Notes: a model not told the origin generated them from the sequence alone. Numbered from the stretch's first letter, positions 1 through 8,503 are shown. The stretch: 64,000 nt of DNA from Hyphomicrobiales bacterium (GCA_021775755.1 JAJFHE010000015.1:107617-171616); one strand, 5' to 3'. Made by a program: numbers and translations.

Positions 1-757
1 TCTCGCCACTTTGAATGAGCGCGCGTCCGACCGGGAAATATTCATGGCCGTTTTTCGCGGCAAAGGAGATCTTCAGATGCCCGCCTTCGGCAAGAATGAT
101 GCGCGCGGAACCCTGGATATGCGCGAAAAAGGCATCCACCGGACTGCGCAGGTAGACAATTTCCAGACCGCGTCCCCTGAGTTGCCCGGATTCGATCTCG
201 CGGCGCGTGTAATAAGGCCGAAGCGAACCGTTGATCCGGCGTCCATAGGTCGAGCCGGAACTGCCGGTGATCCGTTCAAGATCGTTCGGCCGGGCATATA
301 TGGGAACGCGATAGTCGCTGCTCGGTGTACGCGATCCCGGATACTCCGGCTCGAAATATCCGGTGAAGAGCCCTTGCCCGTCGCCACCCTCGCTCACGGC
401 CATGGGTTCGAACTGGCTTTCGAAAAACGCGCGCGCCGTATTGTCATCCGCCGCCGTGCCGAGTTCCAGTGCGAGGCGGCAGACCTCGCCAACGCGGGCG
501 GCGGGTATGGTTTGCGTACCGGCGCGCAGGCTCGAACTCGAACGGCTCAGGCGCCGGCACGATCTTTGAAAGGTGCGCAAGGCAAGGCTATGACGGTCAT
601 TCGCCCATCCGCTAAGATTTTCGTAGCTTGTGGCGCGCAGCTCGGCGGCCGGGGTGTCAGACGTTGCGGCGGCCATGGCCAACCCCCACGCAATTGCTGT
701 CATGAAAACCGCGGCGCAATGCGGCCGTGAACGTTGGGCGCCGCACGGTGTGCTCAT
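1..757 (-). CDS. mltA: Membrane-bound lytic murein transglycosylase A, partial
   Basis: The gene enters the window from its 5' end and runs off the left edge, so the C-terminal part, including the expected catalytic aspartate, is not visible. The ATG at 757 gives an N-terminal hydrophobic stretch (about residues 17-32) that fits a secretion signal. It is followed by family hallmarks: a TGYFEPEYPGSR-type segment, a VPIYARP segment and DAFFAHIQGSARI. These match MltA, which cleaves peptidoglycan glycan strands to 1,6-anhydro products in the periplasm. It lies 23 bp behind the Tim44-like gene on the same strand and is probably cotranscribed with it. Confidence 0.88.
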   Translation of the reverse strand, partial: MSTPCGAQRSRPHCAAVFMTAIAWGLAMAAATSDTPAAELRATSYENLSGWANDRHSLALRTFQRSCRRLSRSSSSLRAGTQTIPAARVGEVCRLALELGTAADDNTARAFFESQFEPMAVSEGGDGQGLFTGYFEPEYPGSRTPSSDYRVPIYARPNDLERITGSSGSTYGRRINGSLRPYYTRREIESGQLRGRGLEIVYLRSPVDAFFAHIQGSARIILAEGGHLKISFAAKNGHEYFPVGRALIQSGE

Positions 758-780
758 AACAAGACAAGAGGCGTTTGCGG

Positions 781-1491
781 TCAGTTCGCCGCTTCCGTGG
801 CAACAAGTTTCCAGTTTGGATCCCTTGACGATAAATCGCGCATGAACGTCCAGATGTCGGTTACTTCACGAACTTTCTTGGGATCACCGTCAATAATCCG
901 GCCCTCACGGTCTTTGGTGGCGGAAATCAGCTGCGATACAAACTTCACGGTGACATTTGCCGTTTTCGATTTCATCGACGCATCGATGATGGCGGCGCTG
1001 TCGATGCCGACAAAACGGGACTCCACCATTTCACCCCTGGTCTCGCGTTCGGTGATGGCGGTGTCAAATCCCTCCAGCACATCCTCGCCGAGCAGCGAAT
1101 CGAGAGTATCGCGGTCGCCTTCGGAAAAAGCGGTCACAATCATTTCATAGGCGGTACGGGCACCTTCCAGAAAAGAATTCGGCTGAAAGCCACGGTCGAG
1201 CTGCGAAATGGACGCCAGAACTTTCGCAAGGTGGGTGCCGCTTTCCGCGACCTCGTCCCACACGCCGGGCTCTGGCGCCTCCGCCTTGCGGCCCTTGCCC
1301 GGCAGCGTCACGACATTGCCGGGATCGTTGGCTTCGGCGGTGTTGTTTTCGGCCGGTTCGGGTGCGCTATAGGGCTCGAACGGCTTGCGTTCGCTTCCCG
1401 TGCGGCGCCCGAGCACGCCGCGCAGCCGCCAGAAAATGACTATGGCAACGGCGAGAATGAGAAGATTGAAGGGATCAAAGGCTTCATTCAT
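781..1491 (-). CDS. Tim44-like domain protein (TimA family)
   Basis: The 236-residue protein has one N-terminal membrane helix (about residues 8-22), a charged, proline-rich linker (about 28-75) and a C-terminal Tim44-like domain (about 90-235). This is the layout of bacterial Tim44 homologues, which are membrane-anchored and may act in envelope protein handling; the exact bacterial role is unsettled. The start ATG has an AGG about 10 bases upstream. It precedes mltA by 23 bp on the same strand and is divergent from fxsA, an arrangement common in Rhizobiales. Confidence 0.85.
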   Translation of the reverse strand: MNEAFDPFNLLILAVAIVIFWRLRGVLGRRTGSERKPFEPYSAPEPAENNTAEANDPGNVVTLPGKGRKAEAPEPGVWDEVAESGTHLAKVLASISQLDRGFQPNSFLEGARTAYEMIVTAFSEGDRDTLDSLLGEDVLEGFDTAITERETRGEMVESRFVGIDSAAIIDASMKSKTANVTVKFVSQLISATKDREGRIIDGDPKKVREVTDIWTFMRDLSSRDPNWKLVATEAAN

Positions 1492-1751
1492 TACGAAATG
1501 ACCTGTTTCTTGCCGGTTGTGGCGTTGATGTATGACACCACGTTTCGATAACTGTTACGACCGAATCCAGCATTTCGGCAAGCCCGCATTGTGCAGACCG
1601 CCGCGTGGACACATATTAGATGTTATAATAGTCGCTATTGCGCCCCATTCCAACGTTCTCCTGGTGGACGCGCAATTTGAACTCCCATTACGGCAATCAT
1701 AGAGCATGATTGCCTATTGTGCAGCCCTTCGATCAAATCAGGATTCTGAGC
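1492..1751. promoter_or_regulatory. Divergent intergenic region, Tim44-like gene / fxsA
   Basis: About 220-260 bp separate two divergently transcribed genes and must hold both promoters. The stretch around 1615-1640 is AT-rich. No operator or convincing -35/-10 pair was identified by eye. Confidence 0.4.
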
Positions 1752-2309
1752 TTGTATCTTCTGTTGATTTTCATCGCCGTGCCGATCCTTGAAATCGCCG
1801 TGTTCATCCAGGTCGGCCAGATCATCGGTCTGTGGCCGACGATCGCCTGCATTATTTTAACGGCGGTTGCGGGCACGGCGCTTCTGCGCCGGCAGGGTCT
1901 GGCGGTGCTGCAAAAAGCGCAGGGTGCGCTCGCCGACAATCGCCTGCCGGTCGATTCGGTCCTGCACGGTGCGTTTTTGCTGGTGTCCGGCATTTTGCTG
2001 CTGACACCAGGGTTCTTCACTGACGCTGTCGGGTTTGCGCTTCTTGTGCCGCCGGTTCGCACTCTGGTGGGGCACTTCATCTGGTCGCGTTTGAAGGACA
2101 ATGTGCAGGTTTACTCGGCCCGGCCGGATGGGAGCACAACGCGACACGGCCCGGGCGGCCCGACCGTCATTGACGGCGAAGCGGTTGAAGTCGACGACAC
2201 CGAAACACGCGGTCGCCCGAAATCCGCAAACGGGGCAAACGAAACCGACACCGACGCAAATGCACCGCCCCGGATCGATTCGCCGTGGCGCGGCGACCGT
2301 GAACAGTGA
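1752..2309 (+). CDS. fxsA: FxsA family membrane protein
   Basis: FxsA is a small cytoplasmic-membrane protein, named for suppressing F-plasmid exclusion of phage T7. After the chosen start the protein begins with a hydrophobic helix reading VPILEIAVFIQVGQ, the family signature. Further hydrophobic segments follow, including GILLLTPGFFTDAVGF, and then a long charged tail (about residues 125-185) that is poorly conserved in the family. The frame is open back to a TTG at 1710. I prefer the TTG at 1752 because AGGA lies 8 bases upstream and the protein then starts like its relatives. An ATG at 1706 is out of frame. Confidence 0.82.
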   Translation: MYLLLIFIAVPILEIAVFIQVGQIIGLWPTIACIILTAVAGTALLRRQGLAVLQKAQGALADNRLPVDSVLHGAFLLVSGILLLTPGFFTDAVGFALLVPPVRTLVGHFIWSRLKDNVQVYSARPDGSTTRHGPGGPTVIDGEAVEVDDTETRGRPKSANGANETDTDANAPPRIDSPWRGDREQ

Positions 2310-2424
2310 CGCGGCGGCGCGTGCTATTGCCCCACTGCAGAAGACATGATAGCCACTCTTCGACCTTCACGCGTGCGGTACCGCTCTGCGACCCACCTAC
2401 TCTTATCTCTTAAGGAACAAATTC

Positions 2425-2937
2425 ATGGCAGATGATCCCAAACAGGCGGGCTCTGACCCGCAGGGTGCGGCAGCAGGGGGAGACGGGCCGGCACCGTCAA
2501 TGCGCATCGTGGCGCAGTATCTGAAAGACCTGTCGTTCGAAAACCCCAATGCACCTGAATCCCTGAAGGCCGGCGCGCCCTCGCCGAATGTCGACATATC
2601 GGTCAACGTCAATGCGAAGACCCTGTCGGATACGGATTTCGAGGTCGAGCTGCATCTGGAAACAAAGGCGGCAAACGACGACAAAATCGCGTTTGCCGCG
2701 GAGATCATCTACGCTGGTCTTTTCCACATTGAAAATGTGCCCAAGGAAGCTCTGCATCCGGTCGTGCTGATCGAATGCCCGCGGGTTCTGTTCCCGTTCG
2801 CACGGCAAATCCTGGCGCACGCGACGCAGCAGGGTGGTTTCCCGCCATTGATGCTCGATCCGATTGATTTTGCCGGCATGTACCAGCAGCGTCTGGCGCA
2901 GCAGCAGCCCGGCGGCGAACCGCCTCTGGCGACCTGA
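2425..2937 (+). CDS. secB: Protein-export chaperone SecB
   Basis: SecB holds secretory preproteins unfolded in the cytoplasm and hands them to SecA. The 170-residue length is normal for alphaproteobacteria. The SecB core begins with RIVAQYLKDLSFENPNAP and continues through NVDISVNVNAKTL and the LIECPRVLFPFARQI segment to DFAGMYQQR near the C-terminus. The N-terminal 28 residues are low-complexity and rich in G, A, P and D, as usual. A good AGGA lies before the ATG. It stands 115 bp behind fxsA, so it may share or have its own promoter, and it converges with dnaQ 16 bp downstream. Confidence 0.96.
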   Translation: MADDPKQAGSDPQGAAAGGDGPAPSMRIVAQYLKDLSFENPNAPESLKAGAPSPNVDISVNVNAKTLSDTDFEVELHLETKAANDDKIAFAAEIIYAGLFHIENVPKEALHPVVLIECPRVLFPFARQILAHATQQGGFPPLMLDPIDFAGMYQQRLAQQQPGGEPPLAT

Positions 2938-2953
2938 TCAGGCACCAGATCCG

Positions 2954-3646
2954 TCAATCATCGTAGCGCCGCCACACCGCTTCATAACCAAGTGTCGCGA
3001 CGAATGCGTCGTGTGCCTTTGCTTCGGCATCACTCAAACGGCCGGGTAAGGGCGAAGGCCGTGGCCTGACCGTGTGTGCGGCGACCGCGTCGTTTTCAAC
3101 GGCTTCGGGCGTGCTGACCAGCACAAGATCGGGTTGCCGGCCCCCGATCAGCTCAAGGTAGACTTCCGCAAGCAACTCCGAGTCGAGCAGCGCGCCGTGT
3201 TTCTCACGGCCTGAATTATCGACATTGTATCGTCGGCACAGCGCGTCGAGGCTGTTAGAGGCGGCCGGATGCTTGGCGCGCGCAATGGCCAGGGTGTCGA
3301 GAACCTGTTCTTCAGGGATTGTGGCATGTTCGGTGCGTTCTAGCTCGGCGTTCAGAAATCCCATGTCGAAGCTGGCGTTATGGATGACGAGGACCGCGTC
3401 ATCGATGAATTTCAGGAAGTTTTCGGCAACTTCGCCGAATTTCGGTTTGTCGGACAGAAATTCTTCCGAAAGGCCATGCACCTCGAACGCCTCCACCGGC
3501 ATATCGCGTTCGGGGTTGATGTAAACCTGAAACGTTTCTCCAGTGGCGATATGGTTGAAGAGCTCCACGCAGCCGATTTCGACAACCCGGTCGCCGCCGC
3601 GCGGATTGAGACCTGTGGTTTCTGTATCCAAAACGATTTCACGCAT
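2954..3646 (-). CDS. dnaQ: DNA polymerase III subunit epsilon (proofreading exonuclease)
   Basis: Epsilon is the 3'-5' proofreading exonuclease of the replicative polymerase. The 230-residue protein starts with VLDTETTGLNPRGGDRVVEIG, which supplies the ExoI Asp and Glu of the DEDDh family. ExoII is HNASFDMGFLNAEL. The catalytic His and last Asp lie in REKHGALLDSELLAEVYLEL. It is the last gene of the leftward operon that starts at ppsR, 26 bp after coaE, and it converges with secB. Its position beside coaE and aroE is typical of Rhizobiales. Confidence 0.95.
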   Translation of the reverse strand: MREIVLDTETTGLNPRGGDRVVEIGCVELFNHIATGETFQVYINPERDMPVEAFEVHGLSEEFLSDKPKFGEVAENFLKFIDDAVLVIHNASFDMGFLNAELERTEHATIPEEQVLDTLAIARAKHPAASNSLDALCRRYNVDNSGREKHGALLDSELLAEVYLELIGGRQPDLVLVSTPEAVENDAVAAHTVRPRPSPLPGRLSDAEAKAHDAFVATLGYEAVWRRYDD

Positions 3647-3672
3647 GCGCCGACCTCTCCTCTACGTGGAAT

Positions 3673-4287
3673 TTAGCGGCCGGATGTCTGATCCGCCAAC
3701 TCCGCGCGCAGGGTTTCCACAATCGTTTCTACCTGGCGCAAGGCGTCATCGCGGCCCTTGTCGGTCAAAACGACAAAGTCGGCGCGGGCACGTTTTTCCG
3801 CATCGGGCATTTGTTTAGCAAGAATCGCGTCGAGCTTTTCCACCGTCATGCCGTCGCGCTCAAGAACCCTGGCGCGCTGGATTTCTTCCGGCGCGCTCAC
3901 CACGACGACCCGGTCCGCACGATGCTCGGTTTGGGTTTCAAAGAGCAGCGGGATATCCAGGAGCACGATATCGTCACCGGCGTCGTGCGCCTCGCGCAGA
4001 AATCGCTGTTCGGCGGCGCGCACCAGCGGATGAACGATCGCTTCAAGCCGGGCGAGGGCTTCGCGGTCGCCGAGCACGTATTCTGCCAGGAGGGTGCGGT
4101 CGATGGCACCATTCACGACGACGCCGGGAAACGCGGCGCCGACCGGCGCAACCGCCGCACCCCCCGCGGCATAGAGTTCATGCACCGTCGCATCGGCATC
4201 GAATACCGCGATGCCGAGCCCGGCAAAGAGTTTCGCCGTTGCCGATTTGCCCATGCCGATGGAACCCGTCAGGCCCAACCGAATCAT
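3673..4287 (-). CDS. coaE: Dephospho-CoA kinase
   Basis: CoaE performs the last step of coenzyme A synthesis, ATP-dependent phosphorylation of the ribose 3'-OH of dephospho-CoA. The P-loop is [11 protein letters not shown] at residues 5-15, followed by the substrate-site DAD segment and [10 protein letters not shown]. The ATG at 4287 was chosen because the protein then begins MIRLGLTGS as in the family and its start overlaps the aroE stop in an ATGA. A frame extending 24 codons further upstream lies inside aroE and looks non-coding. Length is 204 residues, normal for the family. Confidence 0.95.
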   Translation of the reverse strand: MIRLGLTGSIGMGKSATAKLFAGLGIAVFDADATVHELYAAGGAAVAPVGAAFPGVVVNGAIDRTLLAEYVLGDREALARLEAIVHPLVRAAEQRFLREAHDAGDDIVLLDIPLLFETQTEHRADRVVVVSAPEEIQRARVLERDGMTVEKLDAILAKQMPDAEKRARADFVVLTDKGRDDALRQVETIVETLRAELADQTSGR

Positions 4288-5117
4288 AACGACGCCTCTA
4301 TATCTGAAACGATCAGTGCACGGAGCTCCTCGGTAACTTCGGGACGCACCCCGAACCACAACTCGAAGCCGCGCACCGCCTGATGCAGCAACATGCCGAG
4401 ACCGTCAACGACCGGATTTCCTTTGGCTTGCGCACGCTTCAGGAGTTCCGTCATAAGCGGAGAATAGACAATGTCGTAAACCGGCGCATGAGGCGAAAGA
4501 CGATCAAGATCGATCGTCAAAGGAGCGGAGCCCTTCATACCGAGCGTTGTGGTATTGACGAGGAGGCCCGTGCCTTCGAGCCCGAGGTGGCGGTCGGACC
4601 AGGAGCGGCAATCAATTGCACCGCCGATATCCGATGCAAGTTCGCGCGAGCGCTCTTGCGTTCTGTTGAACAGGCGAATTTCCGGTACGCCCGCATCCAG
4701 GAGCGCGCCCGCTATGGCCCGCGCCGCGCCGCCGGCTCCGAGCACCGCGACCGGTCCGCGCGTTGCACTCCAATCCGGGCAGCTGGCTTTTAGATGGGCG
4801 AGGAATCCCTCGCCGTCGGTATTGGTTCCAAAAAGAGCGCCGTCGCGCGCAAACACGGTGTTTACAGCCTTGAGCCGGCGGGTTGCGTCATCGGCACTGG
4901 CCACGGCCTCGAAAACCGCCTGTTTGTGCGGCACCGTAACGTTGCAGCCGCTGTAGCCCGCGGCAATCAGTCCGGCCAGAAATTCATCCAGTTCTTGAGG
5001 TTTAACCGCGTGTTTTTCATAGACGCCCCTGATCCCGTACTTATCCAGCCAATGGCCGTGGATAAGGGGAGAGCGCGAGTGGGCGATAGGCCAGCCGATG
5101 ACACATGCTTTCTTCAC
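4284..5117 (-). CDS. aroE: Shikimate dehydrogenase
   Basis: AroE reduces 3-dehydroshikimate to shikimate with NADPH in aromatic amino acid synthesis. Visible hallmarks are the substrate-binding [11 protein letters not shown] near the N-terminus, [11 protein letters not shown] with the catalytic Lys, NTDGEGF with the partner Asp, and a Rossmann motif [20 protein letters not shown]. Length is 277 residues. It overlaps coaE by four bases and lies 20 bp after maf, so translation of aroE and coaE is probably coupled. Confidence 0.96.
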   Translation of the reverse strand: MKKACVIGWPIAHSRSPLIHGHWLDKYGIRGVYEKHAVKPQELDEFLAGLIAAGYSGCNVTVPHKQAVFEAVASADDATRRLKAVNTVFARDGALFGTNTDGEGFLAHLKASCPDWSATRGPVAVLGAGGAARAIAGALLDAGVPEIRLFNRTQERSRELASDIGGAIDCRSWSDRHLGLEGTGLLVNTTTLGMKGSAPLTIDLDRLSPHAPVYDIVYSPLMTELLKRAQAKGNPVVDGLGMLLHQAVRGFELWFGVRPEVTEELRALIVSDIEASL

Positions 5118-5137
5118 CGGGGATTTCGCCTTTCCGT

Positions 5138-5758
5138 TCAGCCGCCGAGTGCGTCCGCGCCGCGCAGAAATGACAGGAGGGCAAGCAGCGGCAACCCGAG
5201 AATAGAAAAATAGTCCCCCTCGATGTGCTCAAAAAGTTGGGCACCGAGGCCTTCCAGCTTGTAACCGCCGACCGAACTCAAAACTTCGTCGCCCATGGCG
5301 GCAAGGTAGCCACCCAGAAACTCATTTGAAAAGTCACGCATGACAAGGGCGGCAACGTCTTCATGCGACCACAGAATCTCTCCCCCGCGCGCGCAGACCA
5401 CAGCCGTTATCAGCTCATGCCGTTTGCCGCGCAGCTTGATCAGCTGGTCACGCGCCTCATCGCGGGTTCCGGGTTTATCGAAGCGGATGCCCTCGCAAAC
5501 AAGCACCTGATCGGCGCCGATAACGAGGCGGCCCGCGGACTTTTCCGAAACGTCGAGCGCCTTCGCATGCGCCAGCAACATGGCGATATCCGCGGGTTTC
5601 AGGGACCGGTCGCCAGCACCAAGCGCGGCGCGGATAGATGGTTCGTCAATAGTTGCGGGCTTTATTTCAATGTCGAGACCGGCACCGCAAAGCAACGCCG
5701 CTCGAGCGGCGCTGGCGGATGCAAGGACAAGCGGTTCGCAGGTGAAGCGCGTTGTCAT
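5138..5758 (-). CDS. maf: Maf/YceF-family nucleotide pyrophosphatase
   Basis: Maf proteins hydrolyse non-canonical or modified nucleoside triphosphates to monophosphates. The N-terminal LVLASASAARAALL matches the family's LASxSxxR motif, and the central RLVIGADQVLVCEG carries the catalytic acidic residue. EGDYFSILGLPLLAL near the C-terminus is also typical. The protein has 206 residues. The start overlaps the ppsR stop in an ATGA, and aroE follows after 20 bp, so it sits inside the ppsR-maf-aroE-coaE-dnaQ operon. The exact nucleotide preference cannot be told from the sequence. Confidence 0.92.
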   Translation of the reverse strand: MTTRFTCEPLVLASASAARAALLCGAGLDIEIKPATIDEPSIRAALGAGDRSLKPADIAMLLAHAKALDVSEKSAGRLVIGADQVLVCEGIRFDKPGTRDEARDQLIKLRGKRHELITAVVCARGGEILWSHEDVAALVMRDFSNEFLGGYLAAMGDEVLSSVGGYKLEGLGAQLFEHIEGDYFSILGLPLLALLSFLRGADALGG

Positions 5759-6609
5759 GACTGGCCGGCGGCAGTGCGGTCATTATAGAGGTTGAGGATG
5801 GCGGCAGCGGTTTCTTCGATCGAACGGCGGGTCACGTCAAGCGTCGGCCAACCGTTGCGCTGCGACGTCAGGCGGGCGTGATTGATCTCTGCGGCAATGG
5901 CTTCTTTATCGACGTAATCGGTGACCGCCGATTCGTTGAGCGACAAGAGCCTGTTGCGGCGGATCTGCACGATACGTTCAACGCTTGCCAGAAGACAGAT
6001 GATGAACGGCTTGGTGAGAGTCGTCAGAACTTCCGGCAATGGCACGCCTGGAACAATCGGGACGTTCGCGACCCTGATACCGCGGTTTGCAAGATAGATG
6101 CTGGTCGGCGTTTTGGACGTGCGGCTGACACCCACCAGAATGACCTCGGCTTCCGGGAGACCTTCGGGGTGTTGCCCGTCATCATGCAGCATGGTGTAGT
6201 TCAGCGAATCGATGCGTTTGAAATACTCCGCATTGAGAGCGTGCTGGGCGCCGATCTGAGGCCGCGATTCGGCATTCAGATAAGTTGCAAAGGTCGCAAC
6301 TACAGGGTCAAGAATTGAGGTGCTGGGAACTTCGATCCGGTTGCAGGCGTCCTCGAGTACCTTACGCAGCTTCGCATCGATAATCGTGAACAGCACAATG
6401 CCCGGATGGTCTTCAATATCCTGAACGACACGTGCCATCAGCTTTGGCGAGCGTACCAGGGAATGGATATGTTCGATCGCCTGAAAGTCACCGTATTGAG
6501 CGGCGGCTGCGCGTGCGACGGTGTTCAGGGTTTCACCAGTGGCGTCGGACACCAGGTGAATGTGAAAGAATGTTTTTCCACTGGACGGCACGGATAACTC
6601 CGGCAACAT
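5755..6609 (-). CDS. ppsR: Pyruvate, phosphate dikinase regulatory protein (DUF299 kinase/pyrophosphorylase)
   Basis: This family phosphorylates and dephosphorylates PPDK or PEP synthase on threonine. The protein starts FFHIHLVSDATGETL, contains the phosphate-binding GVSRTSKTPTSIYLANRG, and ends with an SIEETAAAIL segment. I start it at the ATG at 6609 because upstream codons lie in the presumed replication origin and do not resemble the family. The result is 284 residues. It heads the leftward operon with maf. Its position divergent from hemE across the probable origin is conserved in alphaproteobacteria, where it has been called RP001. Confidence 0.92.
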   Translation of the reverse strand: MLPELSVPSSGKTFFHIHLVSDATGETLNTVARAAAAQYGDFQAIEHIHSLVRSPKLMARVVQDIEDHPGIVLFTIIDAKLRKVLEDACNRIEVPSTSILDPVVATFATYLNAESRPQIGAQHALNAEYFKRIDSLNYTMLHDDGQHPEGLPEAEVILVGVSRTSKTPTSIYLANRGIRVANVPIVPGVPLPEVLTTLTKPFIICLLASVERIVQIRRNRLLSLNESAVTDYVDKEAIAAEINHARLTSQRNGWPTLDVTRRSIEETAAAILNLYNDRTAAGQS

Positions 6610-6630
6610 ATGTTGAATATACTGGACAAC

Positions 6631-6648
6631 CCTGGTGTTCTCACCAGG
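6631..6648. repeat. Inverted repeat in the origin region
   Basis: CCTGGTG and CACCAGG form a perfect 7-bp stem around TTCT, 22 bases upstream of the ppsR start. It could sit in the ppsR leader or be part of the origin architecture. No U-tract follows on either strand, so it is not a classical terminator. Confidence 0.5.
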
Positions 6649-6680
6649 TCGGGCCGCAAACAGAAAACTTGTTGTCCGGG

Positions 6681-6689
6681 TTATCCACG
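6681..6689 (+). other. DnaA-box-like site TTATCCACG
   Basis: It matches TTATNCACA at eight of nine positions, the last base being G instead of A. It is the box nearest ppsR in the presumed origin. Confidence 0.6.
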
Positions 6690-6759
6690 AGTTGAACGGC
6701 TGTGTACCAAATCGTATGGGTTCTCGCAACAAACGGGTCATCCACTTTTTGCTCCACGG

Positions 6760-6768
6760 TTATCCACC
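6760..6768 (+). other. DnaA-box-like site TTATCCACC
   Basis: It matches TTATNCACA except at the last base and follows the weaker site TCATCCACT at 6738-6746 on the same strand. Confidence 0.6.
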
Positions 6769-6836
6769 GTCCAGTCAACAGCCATCGTGTTTCTGAATGT
6801 GCTGTGGAGAGGGCTTGCAACAGACAGTTCTCTGGT

Positions 6837-6853
6837 TTTTCCACAGTGGATAT
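6837..6853. other. Back-to-back DnaA-box-like pair
   Basis: TTTTCCACA on the plus strand (6837-6845) and ATATCCACT on the minus strand (6853-6845) share one base. They create the palindrome TCCAC-A-GTGGA at 6840-6850. Each half deviates from the consensus by one or two bases. Confidence 0.55.
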
Positions 6854-6993
6854 GCAAACACCTTGCCGGCGGCACCTGCATCGCTAACAAGGTGTTAATA
6901 CTGAGTGGAGAAGTTTTAATTCCCGCTGTCCACAGACCAACAACTACATCACTTAAGATTCTATATAGTTTGGAAGATTCCAGGAGAGCAGGC

Positions 6994-8049
6994 GTGAGTG
7001 CATCGCGAACAGCCCTGACAAGTGGTAAGCCAATGCTGGATGTGTTATCGGGCAGGGCCCCATCGCGCCGTCCGATCTGGTTCATGCGCCAGGCGGGACG
7101 CTATCTCAAGGAGTACAAGGAAGTTCGCGCTAAAGCGGGATCGTTCCTTGATCTCTGCTACGACCCGGCTCTTGCCGCTGAGGTAACATTGCAGCCGATC
7201 AGGCGCTTCGGGTTCGACGCAGCCATCATATTTGCAGATATCCTGCTGATCCCTCATGCACTGGGTCGAAATCTTTCGTTTCAGACTGGTGAAGGACCGG
7301 TACTGGATCCAATTGCGACAGGAAGTGAAGTCGCAGCGCTTGATATCTCGCAAGTCAACGGCAGGCTGGAATCTGTGTTCGAAACACTCGATCGCGTATC
7401 GGGCGAGCTGCCGGGCGATGTGGCGCTTATCGGGTTTTGCGGTTCGCCGTGGACGGTAGCCACCTATATGATCGCCGGCCGTGGTTCGCCAGACCAGCGC
7501 ATGGCCCGGGAAGCGATGTACCGTGCCGAGCCCTGGTTTTCAGACCTGATGGACGTGCTTGTTGAAGCCTCGGTTGAGTATCTGTGTGGGCAGGTGGATG
7601 CAGGAGCGGAAGTTCTGCAGCTGTTCGATACGTGGGCCGGTATTCTCAGTCCGGACGGCTACCGGCGCTGGTGTATTGAACCGACGCGGAGAATTATCGA
7701 GGGTGTGAAGGCAAAACATCCCGATATACCTGTTACCGGTTTTCCAAGGGGCAGCGGGCTGCTTTATGCGGAGTTTGTTGAAGGCACGGGTGTCGACGCG
7801 GTTGGGCTCGACTGGACGGTGCCGGTTGAATGGGCGAGCGAGGTGCTTGTGCCCAAGGTTCCGGTTCAGGGTAATCTTGATCCGGTAGCATTATGCGCCG
7901 GCGGGAACCGGCTTGATCGCGAGGTCGATGCAATCGTTGAGGGGTTCGAACCGGGCACGCATATCTTCAATCTCGGTCATGGCATTCTTCCCGAGACGCC
8001 GCTTGAGCACGTTTCGCGTGTTCTCGATCGTGTGCGCAGCGCGGATTGA
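6994..8049 (+). CDS. hemE: Uroporphyrinogen decarboxylase
   Basis: HemE decarboxylates uroporphyrinogen III to coproporphyrinogen III in heme synthesis. It shows the family's RRPIWFMRQAGRYLKEY near residue 25, the IIFADILLIPHALG segment with the catalytic Asp region, GFCGSPWTVATYMI, and GNLDPVALCAGG. I start it at GTG 6994 because AGGAG lies 7 bases upstream and the protein then has the normal 351 residues. The same frame is open back to 6610, but that part lies in the presumed origin and does not resemble HemE. hemJ follows 13 bp later, so the two heme genes form an operon. Confidence 0.95.
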   Translation: MSASRTALTSGKPMLDVLSGRAPSRRPIWFMRQAGRYLKEYKEVRAKAGSFLDLCYDPALAAEVTLQPIRRFGFDAAIIFADILLIPHALGRNLSFQTGEGPVLDPIATGSEVAALDISQVNGRLESVFETLDRVSGELPGDVALIGFCGSPWTVATYMIAGRGSPDQRMAREAMYRAEPWFSDLMDVLVEASVEYLCGQVDAGAEVLQLFDTWAGILSPDGYRRWCIEPTRRIIEGVKAKHPDIPVTGFPRGSGLLYAEFVEGTGVDAVGLDWTVPVEWASEVLVPKVPVQGNLDPVALCAGGNRLDREVDAIVEGFEPGTHIFNLGHGILPETPLEHVSRVLDRVRSAD

Positions 8050-8062
8050 GGCAGAGTGGTTA

Positions 8063-8503
8063 ATGATCGCTGAGTTCTATCCTTGGATCAAAGCACTGCA
8101 TGTGGTTGCCGTCATCTCGTGGATGGCGGGACTGCTCTACCTGCCGCGGCTGTTCGTCTATCACTGCAGGGCGGAAGATGTGCGCCATGCGAAGACGTTT
8201 CAGGTCATGGAACAGCGCTTGCTCGGCGTTATCATGCGCCCGGCGATGATCGCGTCGTGGGGCCTGGGGCTGATGCTCCTCGTAACGCCGGGCCTGATTT
8301 CCTGGGAAGGTGATTACTGGATTTACGTGAAGCTCGCTGCCGTATTTGGGATGACCGGGTTTCACGTTGTGCTGGCGCGGCACGCGCGGGCGTTCGAGGC
8401 GGGAAGGAATGCCCGGCCGGAGCGCTATTTCCGTCTCATCAATGAGGTGCCGACGGTGCTTATGATTATCATTGTGATCATGGTTATCGTGCGGCCATTC
8501 TAA
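8063..8503 (+). CDS. hemJ: Protoporphyrinogen IX oxidase HemJ
   Basis: HemJ is the membrane heme-binding protoporphyrinogen oxidase used by most alphaproteobacteria in place of HemG or HemY. The 146-residue protein has four hydrophobic helices. It shows the signature N-terminus YPWIKALHVVAVISWMAGL with the conserved His, LYLPRLFVYH, a KLAAVFGMTGFH segment, and RLINEVPTVLMI near the C-terminus. The ATG at 8063 gives the family's usual start. It directly follows hemE, two steps earlier in the same pathway, and the pair is conserved beside rho. Confidence 0.94.
   Translation: MIAEFYPWIKALHVVAVISWMAGLLYLPRLFVYHCRAEDVRHAKTFQVMEQRLLGVIMRPAMIASWGLGLMLLVTPGLISWEGDYWIYVKLAAVFGMTGFHVVLARHARAFEAGRNARPERYFRLINEVPTVLMIIIVIMVIVRPF

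Larger units (their letters stand above)
6610..6993. other. Probable chromosomal replication origin (oriC)
   Basis: The 384-bp gap between divergent ppsR and hemE holds several sequences close to the DnaA box TTATNCACA: TTATCCACG at 6681, TCATCCACT at 6738, TTATCCACC at 6760, TTTTCCACA at 6837 facing ATATCCACT on the other strand at 6845, and CTGTCCACA at 6926. An AT-rich stretch around 6940-6975 could be the unwinding element. In Caulobacter and Rickettsiales the origin lies next to hemE, and parAB, mnmE/mnmG/rsmG and rho lie nearby here too. The hemE and ppsR promoters must also be in this gap. No dnaA gene is in the window, so the call rests on motif density and synteny. Confidence 0.8.

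Noticed and set aside
11..730. 239-residue open frame on the plus strand
   Set aside because: It lies antisense to mltA and has no recognisable domain; the mltA frame shows clear family motifs.
6610..6993. In-frame N-terminal extension of HemE by 128 residues
   Set aside because: The frame is open, but the sequence does not resemble HemE, holds the DnaA-box-like cluster, and a GTG with a good ribosome site at 6994 gives the normal protein.
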